Positions 36,080 through 45,143 of a stretch of DNA of 64,000 nucleotides are shown one piece after another. The stretch spans positions 2,294,001 through 2,358,000 of the forward strand of contig OZ219799.1 of the NCBI GenBank assembly GCA_964291275.2, read 5' to 3'. Numbering within the stretch: the first letter of the stretch is position 1; each line of letters opens with the position of its first letter. The notes under the pieces were generated by a model, which worked only from the letters and a program-made list of their open reading frames with translations, made no database searches and was not told the origin of the DNA. This DNA comes from Bin80 sp964291275. GTDB lineage: Bacteria; Bacteroidota; Rhodothermia; Rhodothermales; Bin80. The position numbers were made by a program, and so were the translations under genes.

Positions 36080-37345
36080 TGTCGACAATTTTCCACGAAA
36101 ACCGGAGTCTCCCATGTCCCTTAGGAAGAAAATACGAGGTTTTTATATTGCCTGCCAACGGGAATTGTTTCCTTGGGTGGAGGAGGAATTTGGTTCGTTG
36201 CCCAAACGGTACCAGAAGTTGTTGTTGGTATTCGAGATGGTGTGTGTGGAGGATTTTCTGCCCCGCACCTCGTTCCGCACGCCGGGGCGCCCGCTGGCAT
36301 CTCGGGTTTCGCTTGCACGGTCGTTTCTGGCCAAGATGGTCTTGAATATTCCGACGACTGCCGGATTGCGAGAGCGCCTACTTTCGGACCCATTGCTTCG
36401 GTCGATGTGTGGTTGGTCGCGGCAGCGGGATGTGCCCAGTGCGTCCACATTTTCCCGTGCGTTCAAGGAGTTTGCGGAGTCCGAGTTACCGACACGGATC
36501 CACGAAGTCTTGATTCAGGAGAGCTACGCGGATTCGTTGGTGGGCCATATTTCGCGGGATTCGACGGCGATTGAGGCAAGAGAGAAGCCGGTGCCGAAGA
36601 AAAAGGCGCCGGAACCGGTGAAACGCAAGCGTGGGCGTCCACGGAAGGGGGAGGAACGTCCAAAGGTCCCCACGCGTTTGGAGCGCCAGCGTACCATGAA
36701 CAAAGCGGAGATGTTGGCGGATTTGCCCAAGGCGTGCACGGTGGGGAGCAAGCGAAATGCGAAAGGGCATACGCAATCCTGGACGGGATATAAGCTACAT
36801 ATAGATGCAGCAGACGGCGGGATTCCGATCAGCTGTATGCTATCTTCCGCGTCCCTGCACGATAGCCAAGCGGCCATTCCATTGGCGACCATGACGGGTG
36901 AGCGGGTGGACAACTGCTATGATCTCATGGATAGTGCGTATGACGCGAAGGAGATTCACGCACACAGTACGGCAGCGGGACATGTGCCGATCATTGACAC
37001 GAATCCGCGTAATCGAAAGGCGGCGCACCGTCGTGAGCAGAAGGCACAGCGCAGTGCCGGGTTTATTCCACCTGAGCGGGCGCGCTACAAGGAACGTTCG
37101 ACCGTGGAGCGGGTCTTTGGACGACTCAAAGATGAGTTTGGTGGACGCCATGTACGGGTGCGTGGGCACAGCAAAGTGATGTGTCACCTGATGTTTGGAA
37201 TTGTTGTGCTCACGGTGGATCAACTGCTGCGGATGGTCCACTAAACCGGATCGTCGAGTGGTCGCGTACAGAATTGGGGGGTTCTGGAATACAGAAGCCG
37301 TGGGATCGATGCGTAGAGTCCGCACGGATCGTGGACAAAATTCTC
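36080..37345. mobile_element. IS4/IS5-type insertion sequence, ends uncertain
   Basis: This is a single-gene insertion sequence around the transposase at 36114. Candidate imperfect inverted ends are GACAATTTTCCACGA (about 36084-36098) and, reading inward from the right, GAGAATTTTGTCCACGA (about 37329-37345). They differ by a two-base gap and one mismatch. No target duplication could be fixed, so the borders are provisional. Parts of an M32 carboxypeptidase lie on both sides. Confidence 0.45.
36114..37244 (+). CDS. IS4/IS5-superfamily DDE transposase
   Basis: A 376-residue transposase. It has the N-terminal DUF772-like region (RTSFRTPGRPLASRVSLARSF, LLSDPLLRSMCGW, PSASTFSRAFKEFAE). The DDE core follows, with the first Asp in SRDSTAIEARE, the second in LMDSAYDAKEI and the Glu in YKERSTVERVFGRLKDEFG. 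Between the first and second Asp there is a basic GRPRKG insert. The frame is intact, so the element may be active. Confidence 0.9.
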   Translation: MSLRKKIRGFYIACQRELFPWVEEEFGSLPKRYQKLLLVFEMVCVEDFLPRTSFRTPGRPLASRVSLARSFLAKMVLNIPTTAGLRERLLSDPLLRSMCGWSRQRDVPSASTFSRAFKEFAESELPTRIHEVLIQESYADSLVGHISRDSTAIEAREKPVPKKKAPEPVKRKRGRPRKGEERPKVPTRLERQRTMNKAEMLADLPKACTVGSKRNAKGHTQSWTGYKLHIDAADGGIPISCMLSSASLHDSQAAIPLATMTGERVDNCYDLMDSAYDAKEIHAHSTAAGHVPIIDTNPRNRKAAHRREQKAQRSAGFIPPERARYKERSTVERVFGRLKDEFGGRHVRVRGHSKVMCHLMFGIVVLTVDQLLRMVH

Positions 37346-37454
37346 CAAGTTAACACCTCGTTGAAGGCCAATCACCCACAGCTTCGAAGAAAGCGGTGAA
37401 CACAGGCCAATCATTCACGTATTCCAAGAAAATCAGACCCATTTATGTCCCGAA

Positions 37455-37700
37455 TTGGCCGGTTCACCAGTTGCAGCAAAATGGGTTTTGCAATTAGCTC
37501 TGGATGAACAAATTGCGGCAAGGGAGTTTGCTCCACTCCGTGAATGGTTGCAAGCGAATGTACACCATTGGGGACGCAAGTTGTCCGCCAGTGAAATCAT
37601 TGAATGGATGACAAAAGGGGAGATCAGTGCGACTCCTTGGCTCGACTATATACGCCAAAAATATAGTGACATTTACGGGTCCCTTATCCTAGATTCATAA
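37455..37700 (+). pseudogene. Detached C-terminus of an M32 carboxypeptidase
   Basis: The frame from about 37473 reads LALDEQIAAREFAPLREWLQ then ANVHHWGRKLSASEIIEW and ends WLDYIRQKYSDIYGSLI. This is the conserved last 75 residues of M32 carboxypeptidases, whose N-terminal 440 residues lie at 34570-35900. The two parts are separated by about 1.5 kb with a transposase. Both sides share the 9-mer CCAGTTGCA near the break, but in different reading frames. No start signal is present, so it is probably not translated usefully. Confidence 0.75.
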
Positions 37701-37722
37701 GTATTCATTAGAACATATCCTG

Positions 37723-38088
37723 ATGGCTCCGAAAGAAAATACCAAGCGAAAAAAATTGCCCGAATTCGCAATCGAATACTACGTAGAGGGTGCCCACTTT
37801 AGCCAGCGGCAAAAAGATGCCATTGAGGCGCGCCTCAAAAAGTTGGCCTATGGTCACCGTGATATTGCGGGGGCTTCTGTTGCCGTGGAATGTGTGAGTG
37901 GTGCTAACAAGCGTGCGGAGTACAAGGTACGCTTGGTTGTGTACTGTAAGCCGTCAAATATCGCGGCAACACGCACACAGGATTCTGTCCGAGGAGCGAT
38001 TGGTGAGGCCCTTGAAGCTGTAGCAAGGCAGATTCGTGAACAGCGTGAACGTATGCGTGATCGTCATCGGGCGGCCAGGGCAGTATAG
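37723..38088 (+). CDS. HPF/RaiA-like ribosome-associated protein
   Basis: A 121-residue protein resembling ribosome hibernation factors of the S30EA/sigma-54-modulation type. It has the pattern HFSQRQKDAIEARLKKL, then a beta hairpin (VAVECVSG...AEYKVRLVVYCKP), followed by an Ala-rich helix (IGEALEAVARQIREQRERMR). Binding near the decoding centre of idle ribosomes is the family role. The fit is good at fold level but the sequence is divergent. Confidence 0.65.
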   Translation: MAPKENTKRKKLPEFAIEYYVEGAHFSQRQKDAIEARLKKLAYGHRDIAGASVAVECVSGANKRAEYKVRLVVYCKPSNIAATRTQDSVRGAIGEALEAVARQIREQRERMRDRHRAARAV

Positions 38089-38379
38089 ATCACAGTGTGA
38101 TTCTTGTTGGTAGCCCAGCTGTCTGAGAGTCGGTCGGTCTGGAGTATACCTGAGGTTATTCAACCGCAACTCGGCTGACAGTTCAGGAGTGTTGGTATTT
38201 TGAGGGGACCGCGTGCTTAGCTACACGCTTTAAGACGACCATGCGTGCATTCCCGTGCGCATTCTACTTGCTGTATTGGTTTCGAACACTTGGTGGCACC
38301 CGCCGAATTAACGCAAGAGAGGGGTCAATCCTATTCTCGGTAGGCTTGGCATCCATAAGTTTTGCTTGAAGACAGGCGA

Positions 38380-39306
38380 TTACTGCCGGATTATGACAAT
38401 CCTCCCGGTAGGCCATGTGTCAACCAGATTGGTCATATCGTAGGTCGTACCAACCGACTCAGGCGTTTCGGTCACAGTGGCCTCGAAAAGGATCAGTTGT
38501 GATCGCTCCGGATCTGGGTCGGGATCAGGCTCCAGTGAAACTGTTACCCGTGCACCCGCGAGGTTGAGAGGAAATGTGAAGGAGGGAGGGGCATTTGTCA
38601 AAAAGTCTTCGCCAGGGTAATTATATCCAGGTTGAGGACCGCTGTAAATATTTGAATCGTCGGGCTGGCTGTGGTGTGAGATTACTCCCATGTTGAGTGG
38701 AACACCATCTATGTCTACCCATCCCTGGTGCTTCCAGCCGGGGATTGGGGTTGTTATACGTAGTCCGCGTCCAGGAGGACCACCTGTTAAATTCACAAAC
38801 CATATGCCGCTTTGCTCAAACGAATTAGGTCCATTTGTTGGTGTCTCTAGGATGTAATTGCCGCGTGCTAAAATCAGAGCATCCTCAATGCCTTCTACAT
38901 CGGTTGTGCGCAGCTCGGCACTTCCTTCAATGAATAATCCGCCCATAAGTCGAGTTGTGGAGGGGGAATCGTCTGCATCACCGGGTGGTTCAATCGTGAT
39001 GTAGGCTATGCGGGCACTGTCAATCGGGAATGGGGTTTCCAATCTGCGAGTGACTATTTCTTCACCGGAGAGGTTGAAAAGCCTACCACTTGGACCTATA
39101 GTGAATTTCCCAAGTGATAGCGTGGCCAGGTCCGACGTTACAACCCAGCCCTCCAAGTGGTAGTCTCCTGGGAGTGGACGTAAGTTATGGAATGTCAGAA
39201 TAGCTGCACCTGATTCGGTGGAGGTGGTATCCGAAGTTCCGGAATCACAACCGAACATGATGAAGACGAGAAGAAAACCAAAGATCAGCAGTGTATTTTG
39301 TCCCAT
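38380..39306 (-). CDS. Putative lipoprotein with anti-sigma-K-like repeats
   Basis: About 308 residues from the ATG at 39306 (a second in-frame ATG is at 39324). The signal ends in a lipobox (VFIMFGC), so it is lipid-anchored. It has two similar beta-sandwich halves: the first with LRPLPGDYHLEGWVV...LSLGKFTIGPSG and the second with GWKHQGWVDIDGVPLNMGV. The G-x-Y-E-G-W pattern is shared with anti-sigma-K-like lipoproteins of Bacteroidota and Rhodothermota. The role is unknown. It is transcribed divergently from the DAHP synthase gene. Confidence 0.7.
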   Translation of the reverse strand: MGQNTLLIFGFLLVFIMFGCDSGTSDTTSTESGAAILTFHNLRPLPGDYHLEGWVVTSDLATLSLGKFTIGPSGRLFNLSGEEIVTRRLETPFPIDSARIAYITIEPPGDADDSPSTTRLMGGLFIEGSAELRTTDVEGIEDALILARGNYILETPTNGPNSFEQSGIWFVNLTGGPPGRGLRITTPIPGWKHQGWVDIDGVPLNMGVISHHSQPDDSNIYSGPQPGYNYPGEDFLTNAPPSFTFPLNLAGARVTVSLEPDPDPDPERSQLILFEATVTETPESVGTTYDMTNLVDTWPTGRIVIIRQ

Positions 39307-39408
39307 TGAATTTACCGTTTCCATTGTCTACGTAATTCTTGCTATATCGTTGCCACAGAAACGATGCAGCGCGTGCTTCGTAGTACGACGTTTCCAAGTT
39401 TAACTAGG

Positions 39409-40767
39409 ATGGAGAACACACGACTAGGTTGGAGTCCAGGCTCTTGGCGTACGAAAGAGGCTGCTCAACAAGTAGACTATGCGGATGAAGAGCACCTCCA
39501 AACAGTCCTTAATGCGATAAGGCGACAGCCTCCGCTGGTTACATCCTGGGAGATTGAGGCTTTGCGCAAACAGCTGAGGGAAGCTGCTACAGGTCGAAGG
39601 TTTCTCCTTCAAGGTGGAGATTGCGCAGAGAGCTTCGAGGATTGTCAAGAGGAACTTATCAAGAACCGTCTCAAGATCCTGCTCCAGATGAGCGTGGTGC
39701 TCATTTACAGCCTACAGATGCCAGTTGTGCGGGTTGGGCGCTTTGCTGGGCAGTATGCTAAACCCCGGAGTAAATCACTTGAGACCCGGAATGGCGTATC
39801 ACTCCCGTCGTATCGAGGTGATAATATTAATGATCGGGAATTCACACCAGAGGCAAGAATTCCAGATCCTGAGCGTCTGATGGAAGCTTACCGTTACTCG
39901 GCTATTCAGCTGAATTTTGTACGAGCACTGGCCGATGGTAAATTTGCTGATATACATAATGCGGACTACTGGGATCTTGGCTTTGCTCAACAATCGCCGC
40001 ATATTAAAAGTTACCAAACTATCATCGGTAAGATTCGTGAGGCGTTACGCTTTGCCGAAACAGTGGCAGACTATCTCATTGGTGGGTTAAACCGAGTGGA
40101 TTTTTATACTAGCCACGAGGCGCTTCATTTGCCATATGAGGAAGCGTTCACGCGGAATGTTCCCCATTCCGATGGCGTTTATAATCTGTCTACACATTTG
40201 CCGTGGATCGGTAAGCGAACTTTATTCGAAGGAAGCGCACACATTGAGTATATGCGCGGGATACGCAATCCAATTGGCATAAAAGTCAGTGCGGAAATGG
40301 CGCCCAGCGATCTGGTGTCGTTCCTTCGCTACCTGAATCCCCTTAATGATCCTGGACGCATAACCATGATCACGCGGATGGGGGTCGGAAAAATAGAAAA
40401 TGCATTGCCAGGGCTTATTGATGCAGTACAGCGTGCGGGCCTGAATGCTTTGTGGTGCTGCGACCCGATGCACGGTAATACAGAGACGGCCTCCAGTGGC
40501 ATAAAAACGCGTCGGTTCGACAATATCCTGGCGGAATTGGAAACTGCAATGGATATCCATACAAGCATGAAATCCATTCTGGGAGGCGTACATTTTGAAC
40601 TCACCGGGGAAGATGTCACTGAGTGTGTTGGAGGCGCCAGTGATATAGGCGAGGCAGACCTTAATCTTCGGTACCGTTCGACGGTAGATCCCCGGCTGAA
40701 TGTAGGTCAATCCCTGGAAATGGCACTTCGTATTGCCCAGAAGTACCAAGCTCTGGAACAGGTCTAG
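39409..40767 (+). CDS. Class II DAHP synthase
   Basis: 3-Deoxy-D-arabino-heptulosonate 7-phosphate synthase, first step of the shikimate pathway (PEP plus erythrose 4-phosphate). It has the plant/actinobacterial class II signature: LLQGGDCAESFEDC, VVRVGRFAGQYAKPRSK, WIGKRT, KVSAEMAPSDLVSFLRYLNP, WCCDPMHGNTE and GGVHFELTGEDVTECVGG. The ATG at 39409 (MENTRLGWSPGSW) fits the family start; an ATG 15 codons upstream is open too. About 452 residues, normal. The next gene starts 5 bases after its stop. Confidence 0.94.
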   Translation: MENTRLGWSPGSWRTKEAAQQVDYADEEHLQTVLNAIRRQPPLVTSWEIEALRKQLREAATGRRFLLQGGDCAESFEDCQEELIKNRLKILLQMSVVLIYSLQMPVVRVGRFAGQYAKPRSKSLETRNGVSLPSYRGDNINDREFTPEARIPDPERLMEAYRYSAIQLNFVRALADGKFADIHNADYWDLGFAQQSPHIKSYQTIIGKIREALRFAETVADYLIGGLNRVDFYTSHEALHLPYEEAFTRNVPHSDGVYNLSTHLPWIGKRTLFEGSAHIEYMRGIRNPIGIKVSAEMAPSDLVSFLRYLNPLNDPGRITMITRMGVGKIENALPGLIDAVQRAGLNALWCCDPMHGNTETASSGIKTRRFDNILAELETAMDIHTSMKSILGGVHFELTGEDVTECVGGASDIGEADLNLRYRSTVDPRLNVGQSLEMALRIAQKYQALEQV

Positions 40768-40772
40768 CGGGG

Positions 40773-41774
40773 ATGCGGGCGCTAGTATTGCACGCACCGG
40801 AGAAATGGACTTGGGAGGACGTGCCGGAGCCAGACGGCGAGGGAGTCTTGGTTCGCGTGCAGCATGTGGGTATCTGTGGTACAGACTATCAGGCGATCAG
40901 GGGATGTCAGCCGTTCTTTACCTACCCGAGAAGGCTTGGCCACGAAATATCTGTCAAGGTACTGGAGTCCGCGGGTGACCTCGCTCCGGGTACGTATTGT
41001 GCGGTTAATCCGTACATGTTCTGTGCAGATTGCCAGGCCTGTAGACGCGGAGACACAAATTGCTGCTGCAAACTCCGTGTGCTCGGGATTCATCAGGAAG
41101 GTGCGTTCACGAGGCTTATGAGGTTGCCTGCATCAAGCCTCCATCCAAGCGACTCACTTCCACCCGCTATACTTGCACTTGTTGAACCCCTTGTGGTTGG
41201 CTATCATGCGGTAAAACGTGCCCGTATTGGTGCACGGGATCAAGTTCTGGTTGTAGGGCAGGGCCCAATTGGGCTTTCTTGTGCACTAATGGCGAAAGCT
41301 CTGGGGGCGAATCTTGCAGTGATGGATATTCGGGAAGATCGCAGGCAATCGGGACGTCGATTGACTAAGCGTGTATTGACTCCCGGCGAAAATTCAGAGA
41401 TTGTGGTACGGGAGGCTTTCGACGGTGATTTACCTGTTACCGTGATCGAAGCAACCGGCAATCGTGCTGCCGTGCATCAAAGTTATCAGTTGGTTGCACC
41501 TGGCGGGACCCTGGTGTTTGTGGGATTGTATATCGGGAGCTTCGAATTTGATGATCCAGATTTTCATCGAAGGGAATTAACTTTGCGGGCCAGTCGTAAT
41601 GGCACTCACGATGATTTTTGTGCGGTTATGTCACTGCTGGAAACCGGCACCATAGATCCAAGTTGGTTCATCACCAATCAGATTCCATTCACTGAGGTAC
41701 CAGACCGAATTAAGGCACTTGATGGTGCCCTAGGCTGTATAAAAGCCATTGTTGATATGAACGCTGCATGCTAG
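40773..41774 (+). CDS. Zinc-dependent alcohol dehydrogenase family protein
   Basis: A 333-residue medium-chain dehydrogenase. It has the catalytic zinc ligands in GICGTDYQAIRG and LGHEISVKVLE, a structural-zinc four-Cys loop (FCADCQACRRGDTNCC), and the nucleotide-binding VLVVGQGPIGLSCALMAK. It resembles sorbitol/threonine/galactonate dehydrogenase-like members that oxidise sugar alcohols or acids. It is in an operon with DAHP synthase (5 bases). The substrate is not predictable. Confidence 0.87.
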   Translation: MRALVLHAPEKWTWEDVPEPDGEGVLVRVQHVGICGTDYQAIRGCQPFFTYPRRLGHEISVKVLESAGDLAPGTYCAVNPYMFCADCQACRRGDTNCCCKLRVLGIHQEGAFTRLMRLPASSLHPSDSLPPAILALVEPLVVGYHAVKRARIGARDQVLVVGQGPIGLSCALMAKALGANLAVMDIREDRRQSGRRLTKRVLTPGENSEIVVREAFDGDLPVTVIEATGNRAAVHQSYQLVAPGGTLVFVGLYIGSFEFDDPDFHRRELTLRASRNGTHDDFCAVMSLLETGTIDPSWFITNQIPFTEVPDRIKALDGALGCIKAIVDMNAAC

Positions 41775-41786
41775 GCCATGCGCCCT

Positions 41787-41794
41787 TTAACAAA
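41787..41794. repeat. Left 8-bp target-site duplication TTAACAAA
   Basis: This immediately precedes the GGG tip of the left terminal repeat and is repeated exactly at 48231-48238 after the right tip. Eight bases is the duplication size known for the IS1595 family. Confidence 0.88.
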
Positions 41795-41832
41795 GGGAAT
41801 TATATACGTGTGTACCCAAATTTCTGAAAAGT
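41795..41832 (+). repeat. Left terminal inverted repeat of the IS1595 element
   Basis: It begins GGGAATTATATACGTG and ends TTTCTGAAAAGT. It is identical, inverted, to 46295-46326 over the inner 32 bases. The outer six differ by one base from the inverted 48225-48230. A 14-base part (GTGTGTACCCAAAT, 41808-41821) is also present inverted at 41881-41894, just before the transposase start. Confidence 0.92.
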
Positions 41833-41880
41833 TTGCAGTAAATTACAAAAATCTGCAACACTTTACTTAGAATGTCGTAT

Positions 41881-41894
41881 ATTTGGGTACACAC
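41881..41894 (-). repeat. Internal inverted copy of the terminal repeat core
   Basis: ATTTGGGTACACAC is the exact reverse complement of 41808-41821. It lies 15 bases before the transposase ATG, so it may be a second transposase-binding site that lets the protein repress its own promoter. That role is inference. Confidence 0.6.
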
Positions 41895-41909
41895 ATACAA
41901 ATAAATACG

Positions 41910-42881
41910 ATGGCAAAGCGTAGAACAGGACCAGGGAAATCGTACCGGCAAGGGCTTTCATGGGTAAAGCTCATGAAGATGTTTCCTGACGACGCAACTG
42001 CTGAAGCATGGTTTGCAAAGCAACGCTGGGGCAATGAACCCATGTGTCCACACTGCCAATCAACGAATGTGCAAACCGGGGCAAAACATCATATGCCTTA
42101 CCGCTGCCGTAATAAGGAATGCCGTAAGCGGTTCAGTGTGCGTATTGGAACGGTTATGCAAGACTCGAAGTTGGGCTATCAAGTTTGGGCAATGGCCATT
42201 TACATACTGGATACAGGGATCAAGGGCGTATCCAGCATGAAGTTGCACCGTGATCTGGATATTACGCAGAAGACTGCCTGGCACTTAGCTCACCGTATTC
42301 GTAAATCATGGGATACGGAACTTGAAGAGTTTGAAGGGCCGGTCGAAGTGGATGAAACGTATGTAGGGGGCAAAGAAAAGAATAAGCACGAGAACAAGAA
42401 ACTCAACGCAGGTAGGGGCCCCGTAGGTAAGACGGCCGTAGTAGGTATCAAAGACAGGGAGACACTGCAAGTCCAAGCAAGGGTCGTACAGGATACCACC
42501 GCAGATACGCTCACAGGCTTCGTGTACAGCACTTCGAGGCAGGAGGCACAAACCTACACCGATGACGCAAAAGCGTACCAGGCGTTGAAGAGAGCTGCAC
42601 ACGCGACCGTTAAGCACTCCGTCAAGCAATACGTGGACGGAATGGCGCACATCAACGGCATGGAATCGTTCTGGTCGTTACTGAAGCGTGGCTACTATGG
42701 CACCTATCACAAGATGTCGCCCGAGCATCTCCAGCGCTACGTAGATGAGTTTGTTGGACGGCACAATGTACGTCGACTGGATACCGTCGAGCAAATGGAA
42801 TTGACCGCACAGGGGCTTGTAGGGAAGCAGCTCACGTACAATATGCTCACCCGGAAAGTTGGCAAAACAGCAAGGACATGA
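41910..42881 (+). CDS. IS1595-family (ISXO2-like) transposase
   Basis: About 323 residues from ATG 41910 (the upstream TTG is within the repeat region). The N-terminal zinc ribbon is CPHC...CRNKECRKRF. The ISXO2 DDE domain contains VEVDETYVGGKE, TYTDDAKAYQAL and HINGMESFWSLLKRGYYGTYHKMSPEHLQRYVDEFVGRHN. The frame is intact. It is the first gene of the element and reads toward the cargo, whose first start codon lies 44 bases after its stop. Confidence 0.93.
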   Translation: MAKRRTGPGKSYRQGLSWVKLMKMFPDDATAEAWFAKQRWGNEPMCPHCQSTNVQTGAKHHMPYRCRNKECRKRFSVRIGTVMQDSKLGYQVWAMAIYILDTGIKGVSSMKLHRDLDITQKTAWHLAHRIRKSWDTELEEFEGPVEVDETYVGGKEKNKHENKKLNAGRGPVGKTAVVGIKDRETLQVQARVVQDTTADTLTGFVYSTSRQEAQTYTDDAKAYQALKRAAHATVKHSVKQYVDGMAHINGMESFWSLLKRGYYGTYHKMSPEHLQRYVDEFVGRHNVRRLDTVEQMELTAQGLVGKQLTYNMLTRKVGKTART

Positions 42882-42924
42882 GTTATCACCAGATTGCACG
42901 CAAAGAACTCATAGCTTAAGCAGT

Positions 42925-43929
42925 ATGTCCTATAATCGCAATTTACACAAAGCAAAGGCATCTGCAAATGATGAGTTTTACACGCAACTGGAGGACATTG
43001 AAAACGAACTGCGACACTACAAATCACACTTCAAGGACAAGGTGGTCTATTGCAACTGCGATGATCCACGGGTGAGCAACTTCTTCAAGTATTTCTCTTC
43101 TAATTTTGAGTTCTTGGGTCTCAGCAAGCTGATTACCACCTGCTACAAGAATCAGCAGTCAGATTTATTTTCGCAGCATGATTCCGAGCGGGCAATCAGC
43201 TTGGAGTACACTGGTGATAAAGATGGGGACATGGTGGTCAGTCGTGAGGAAATTGCGGTGACGCACCTGCGGGGCAATGGATGCTTCAAAAGCCCAGAAT
43301 GTATTGAGCTTCTGAAGCAGGCAGATATTGTCTGCACGAATCCTCCATTTTCGCGATTCAAAGAGTATGTCGCGAAACTAATGGAGTATGAGAAGAAAAT
43401 CTTAATTATTGGAAACATGAACGCGGTCACCTATAAGGAGATATTCCCGCTCATCAAAAATGACAAGCTATGGTATGGACCAAGCATATCAAGTGGTGAC
43501 AGAGAATTTGGAGTCCCTGACCATTATCCCCTAACGGCGGCATCCTCTCGGGTTGACGACCAAGGCAGGAAGTACGTTCGTGTAAAGGGAGTGCGTTGGT
43601 TCACGAACCTGGATCACAGAAAACGCCATGAGGAGTTATTTCTGTACAAAGAGTACTCCCCTGAGGAATATCCGAAATATGATAATTACGACGCGATTGA
43701 GGTGGGCAGGACGAAGAATATTCCAGGAGACTGGCTTGGTGTAATGGGCGTTCCAATCACATTCCTAGATAAGTACAATCCAGATCAGTTTGAGATACTG
43801 GGAGCAACGGAAAGTGAGGGTAAAGGCTTTTCATGTGGCCTTTGGAATCCTCAAAGTAGAGTTGCACAAGCAGTTGTCAATGGACGGAGGGTTTACAAAC
43901 GGCTCTTTATCCGTAACAAACAGCTCTGA
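42925..43929 (+). CDS. Adenine-specific DNA methyltransferase, EcoRI family
   Basis: A 334-residue methyltransferase of the EcoRI_methylase type. It starts MSYNRNLHKAKASANDEFYT, has a catalytic NPPF motif at 139-142 in DIVCTNPPFSRFKEY, and the family blocks IIGNMNAVTYKEIFPLI and WFTNLDHRKRHEELFLYK. N6-adenine methylation of a specific site is the expected reaction. The start at 42925 is chosen because the homologous region begins there; a longer frame opens at 42859 inside the transposase. It is three bases before the DUF262-HNH gene. Confidence 0.9.
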   Translation: MSYNRNLHKAKASANDEFYTQLEDIENELRHYKSHFKDKVVYCNCDDPRVSNFFKYFSSNFEFLGLSKLITTCYKNQQSDLFSQHDSERAISLEYTGDKDGDMVVSREEIAVTHLRGNGCFKSPECIELLKQADIVCTNPPFSRFKEYVAKLMEYEKKILIIGNMNAVTYKEIFPLIKNDKLWYGPSISSGDREFGVPDHYPLTAASSRVDDQGRKYVRVKGVRWFTNLDHRKRHEELFLYKEYSPEEYPKYDNYDAIEVGRTKNIPGDWLGVMGVPITFLDKYNPDQFEILGATESEGKGFSCGLWNPQSRVAQAVVNGRRVYKRLFIRNKQL

Positions 43930-43932
43930 TCG

Positions 43933-45084
43933 ATGAAGATTAAACCCGTGGAAATCACCGTTCGCCAGCTTGTGAAAGGCTACGCTGATGATGGAGAGGG
44001 CGGTGTGACTGGATATAGCGGCCGGCTTGATATCCGCCCCCCATACCAGAGGGAATTCATCTACAATGCTAAGCAGAGGGATGCGGTAGTTGATACGATC
44101 TCAAAAGGTTACCCCCTGAATGTCATGTATTGGTCCGTGCGGGCTGATGGAAGATTCGAGATTATTGATGGACAGCAGCGCACCATTTCGATTGCCCGAT
44201 ATGTGAAGGGAGATTTCTCGGTAGGGGATCTCTTTGACTGGAGGGACAAACGCCAATTCCATCGTCTCCAAATAGATGAGCGGGAGAAGATTTTAGACTA
44301 CAAGCTACATATATATCAATGTACTGGAACTAATAGTGATCGTTTGAAGTGGTTCGAGAGGATCAATATAGCTGGCGTGAAGCTGACACAGCAGGAGATT
44401 CGGAACGCGGTCTATTATGCTCCATGGTTGGAAGAAGCGAAGCGAATATTCAGCAGGAAAGGCTGTCCTGCTTCTGATGTTGGTAAAGGCTATATCAAAG
44501 GTAGAGCAGACCGGCAGGAATACTTGGAACGCGCTATTCAGTGGATTAACCAAGGAGATGTAGTTGGCTATATGAATCGAAAGGAGGGGACGGAAAATGC
44601 CCCCAACGGAAAGAGACTTTGGGATCACTTCGTGTCCGTGATCAACTGGGTAAACGCAACATTCACGGAATATCGCGAAGAGATGGAAGGCGTGGATTGG
44701 GGTGATCTTTATCTCAAATTCAAGGATGCGTCCTTGGAACTTGTTGAGATAGAGGGAAAGATAGCAGAGTTAATGAAATGTGACGAAGTCACGAAAAAGG
44801 GAGGTATCTATCCATTCGTACTAACAGGTGACAAGAAACATCTGAGTGTCCGTAATTTCAAAAAAAACGACCAGCGTGAGGCTTACGAAGAGCAAAAAGG
44901 GATTTGTCCAGATTGTGGAGACAAATTCAAAGAAAGAGACATGGATGCGGACCATAAAATCCCTTGGGTCAACGGCGGCCCCACCATTCTAAGCAACTGC
45001 CAAATGATGTGTAGAACCTGTCATAAAGAAAAAACCGCAAGACAGTTACGAGGGTTCTGGATATCATCAGGAAAATCAGAATAG
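43933..45084 (+). CDS. DUF262 and HNH nuclease fusion protein
   Basis: A 383-residue protein with two recognisable parts. The N-terminal DUF262 (ParB/sulfiredoxin-like) domain has PPYQRE (36-41) and the nucleotide-handling IIDGQQRT (77-84). The C-terminal HNH nuclease has zinc-knuckle pairs CPDC (325-328) and CRTC (360-363) and putative catalytic His341, Asn355 and His364 (ADHKIPWVNGG, LSNCQ, CHKEK). DUF262 proteins include the GmrSD modification-dependent restriction enzymes. Placed 3 bases after a DNA methyltransferase, it may be the restriction half or a methylation-sensing nuclease; which is unknown. Confidence 0.85.
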   Translation: MKIKPVEITVRQLVKGYADDGEGGVTGYSGRLDIRPPYQREFIYNAKQRDAVVDTISKGYPLNVMYWSVRADGRFEIIDGQQRTISIARYVKGDFSVGDLFDWRDKRQFHRLQIDEREKILDYKLHIYQCTGTNSDRLKWFERINIAGVKLTQQEIRNAVYYAPWLEEAKRIFSRKGCPASDVGKGYIKGRADRQEYLERAIQWINQGDVVGYMNRKEGTENAPNGKRLWDHFVSVINWVNATFTEYREEMEGVDWGDLYLKFKDASLELVEIEGKIAELMKCDEVTKKGGIYPFVLTGDKKHLSVRNFKKNDQREAYEEQKGICPDCGDKFKERDMDADHKIPWVNGGPTILSNCQMMCRTCHKEKTARQLRGFWISSGKSE

Positions 45085-45143
45085 AATCGGTTTCAAAAAT
45101 CTTGGGTACTATCGTATACAAATTCCTACTTCCCTGTCATTGA

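Noticed and set aside
41783..41797. CCCTTTAACAAAGGG hairpin after the alcohol dehydrogenase gene
   Set aside because: It looks like a terminator stem, but it is formed by the target duplication plus the transposon tip and has no T-run, so it is explained by the insertion.
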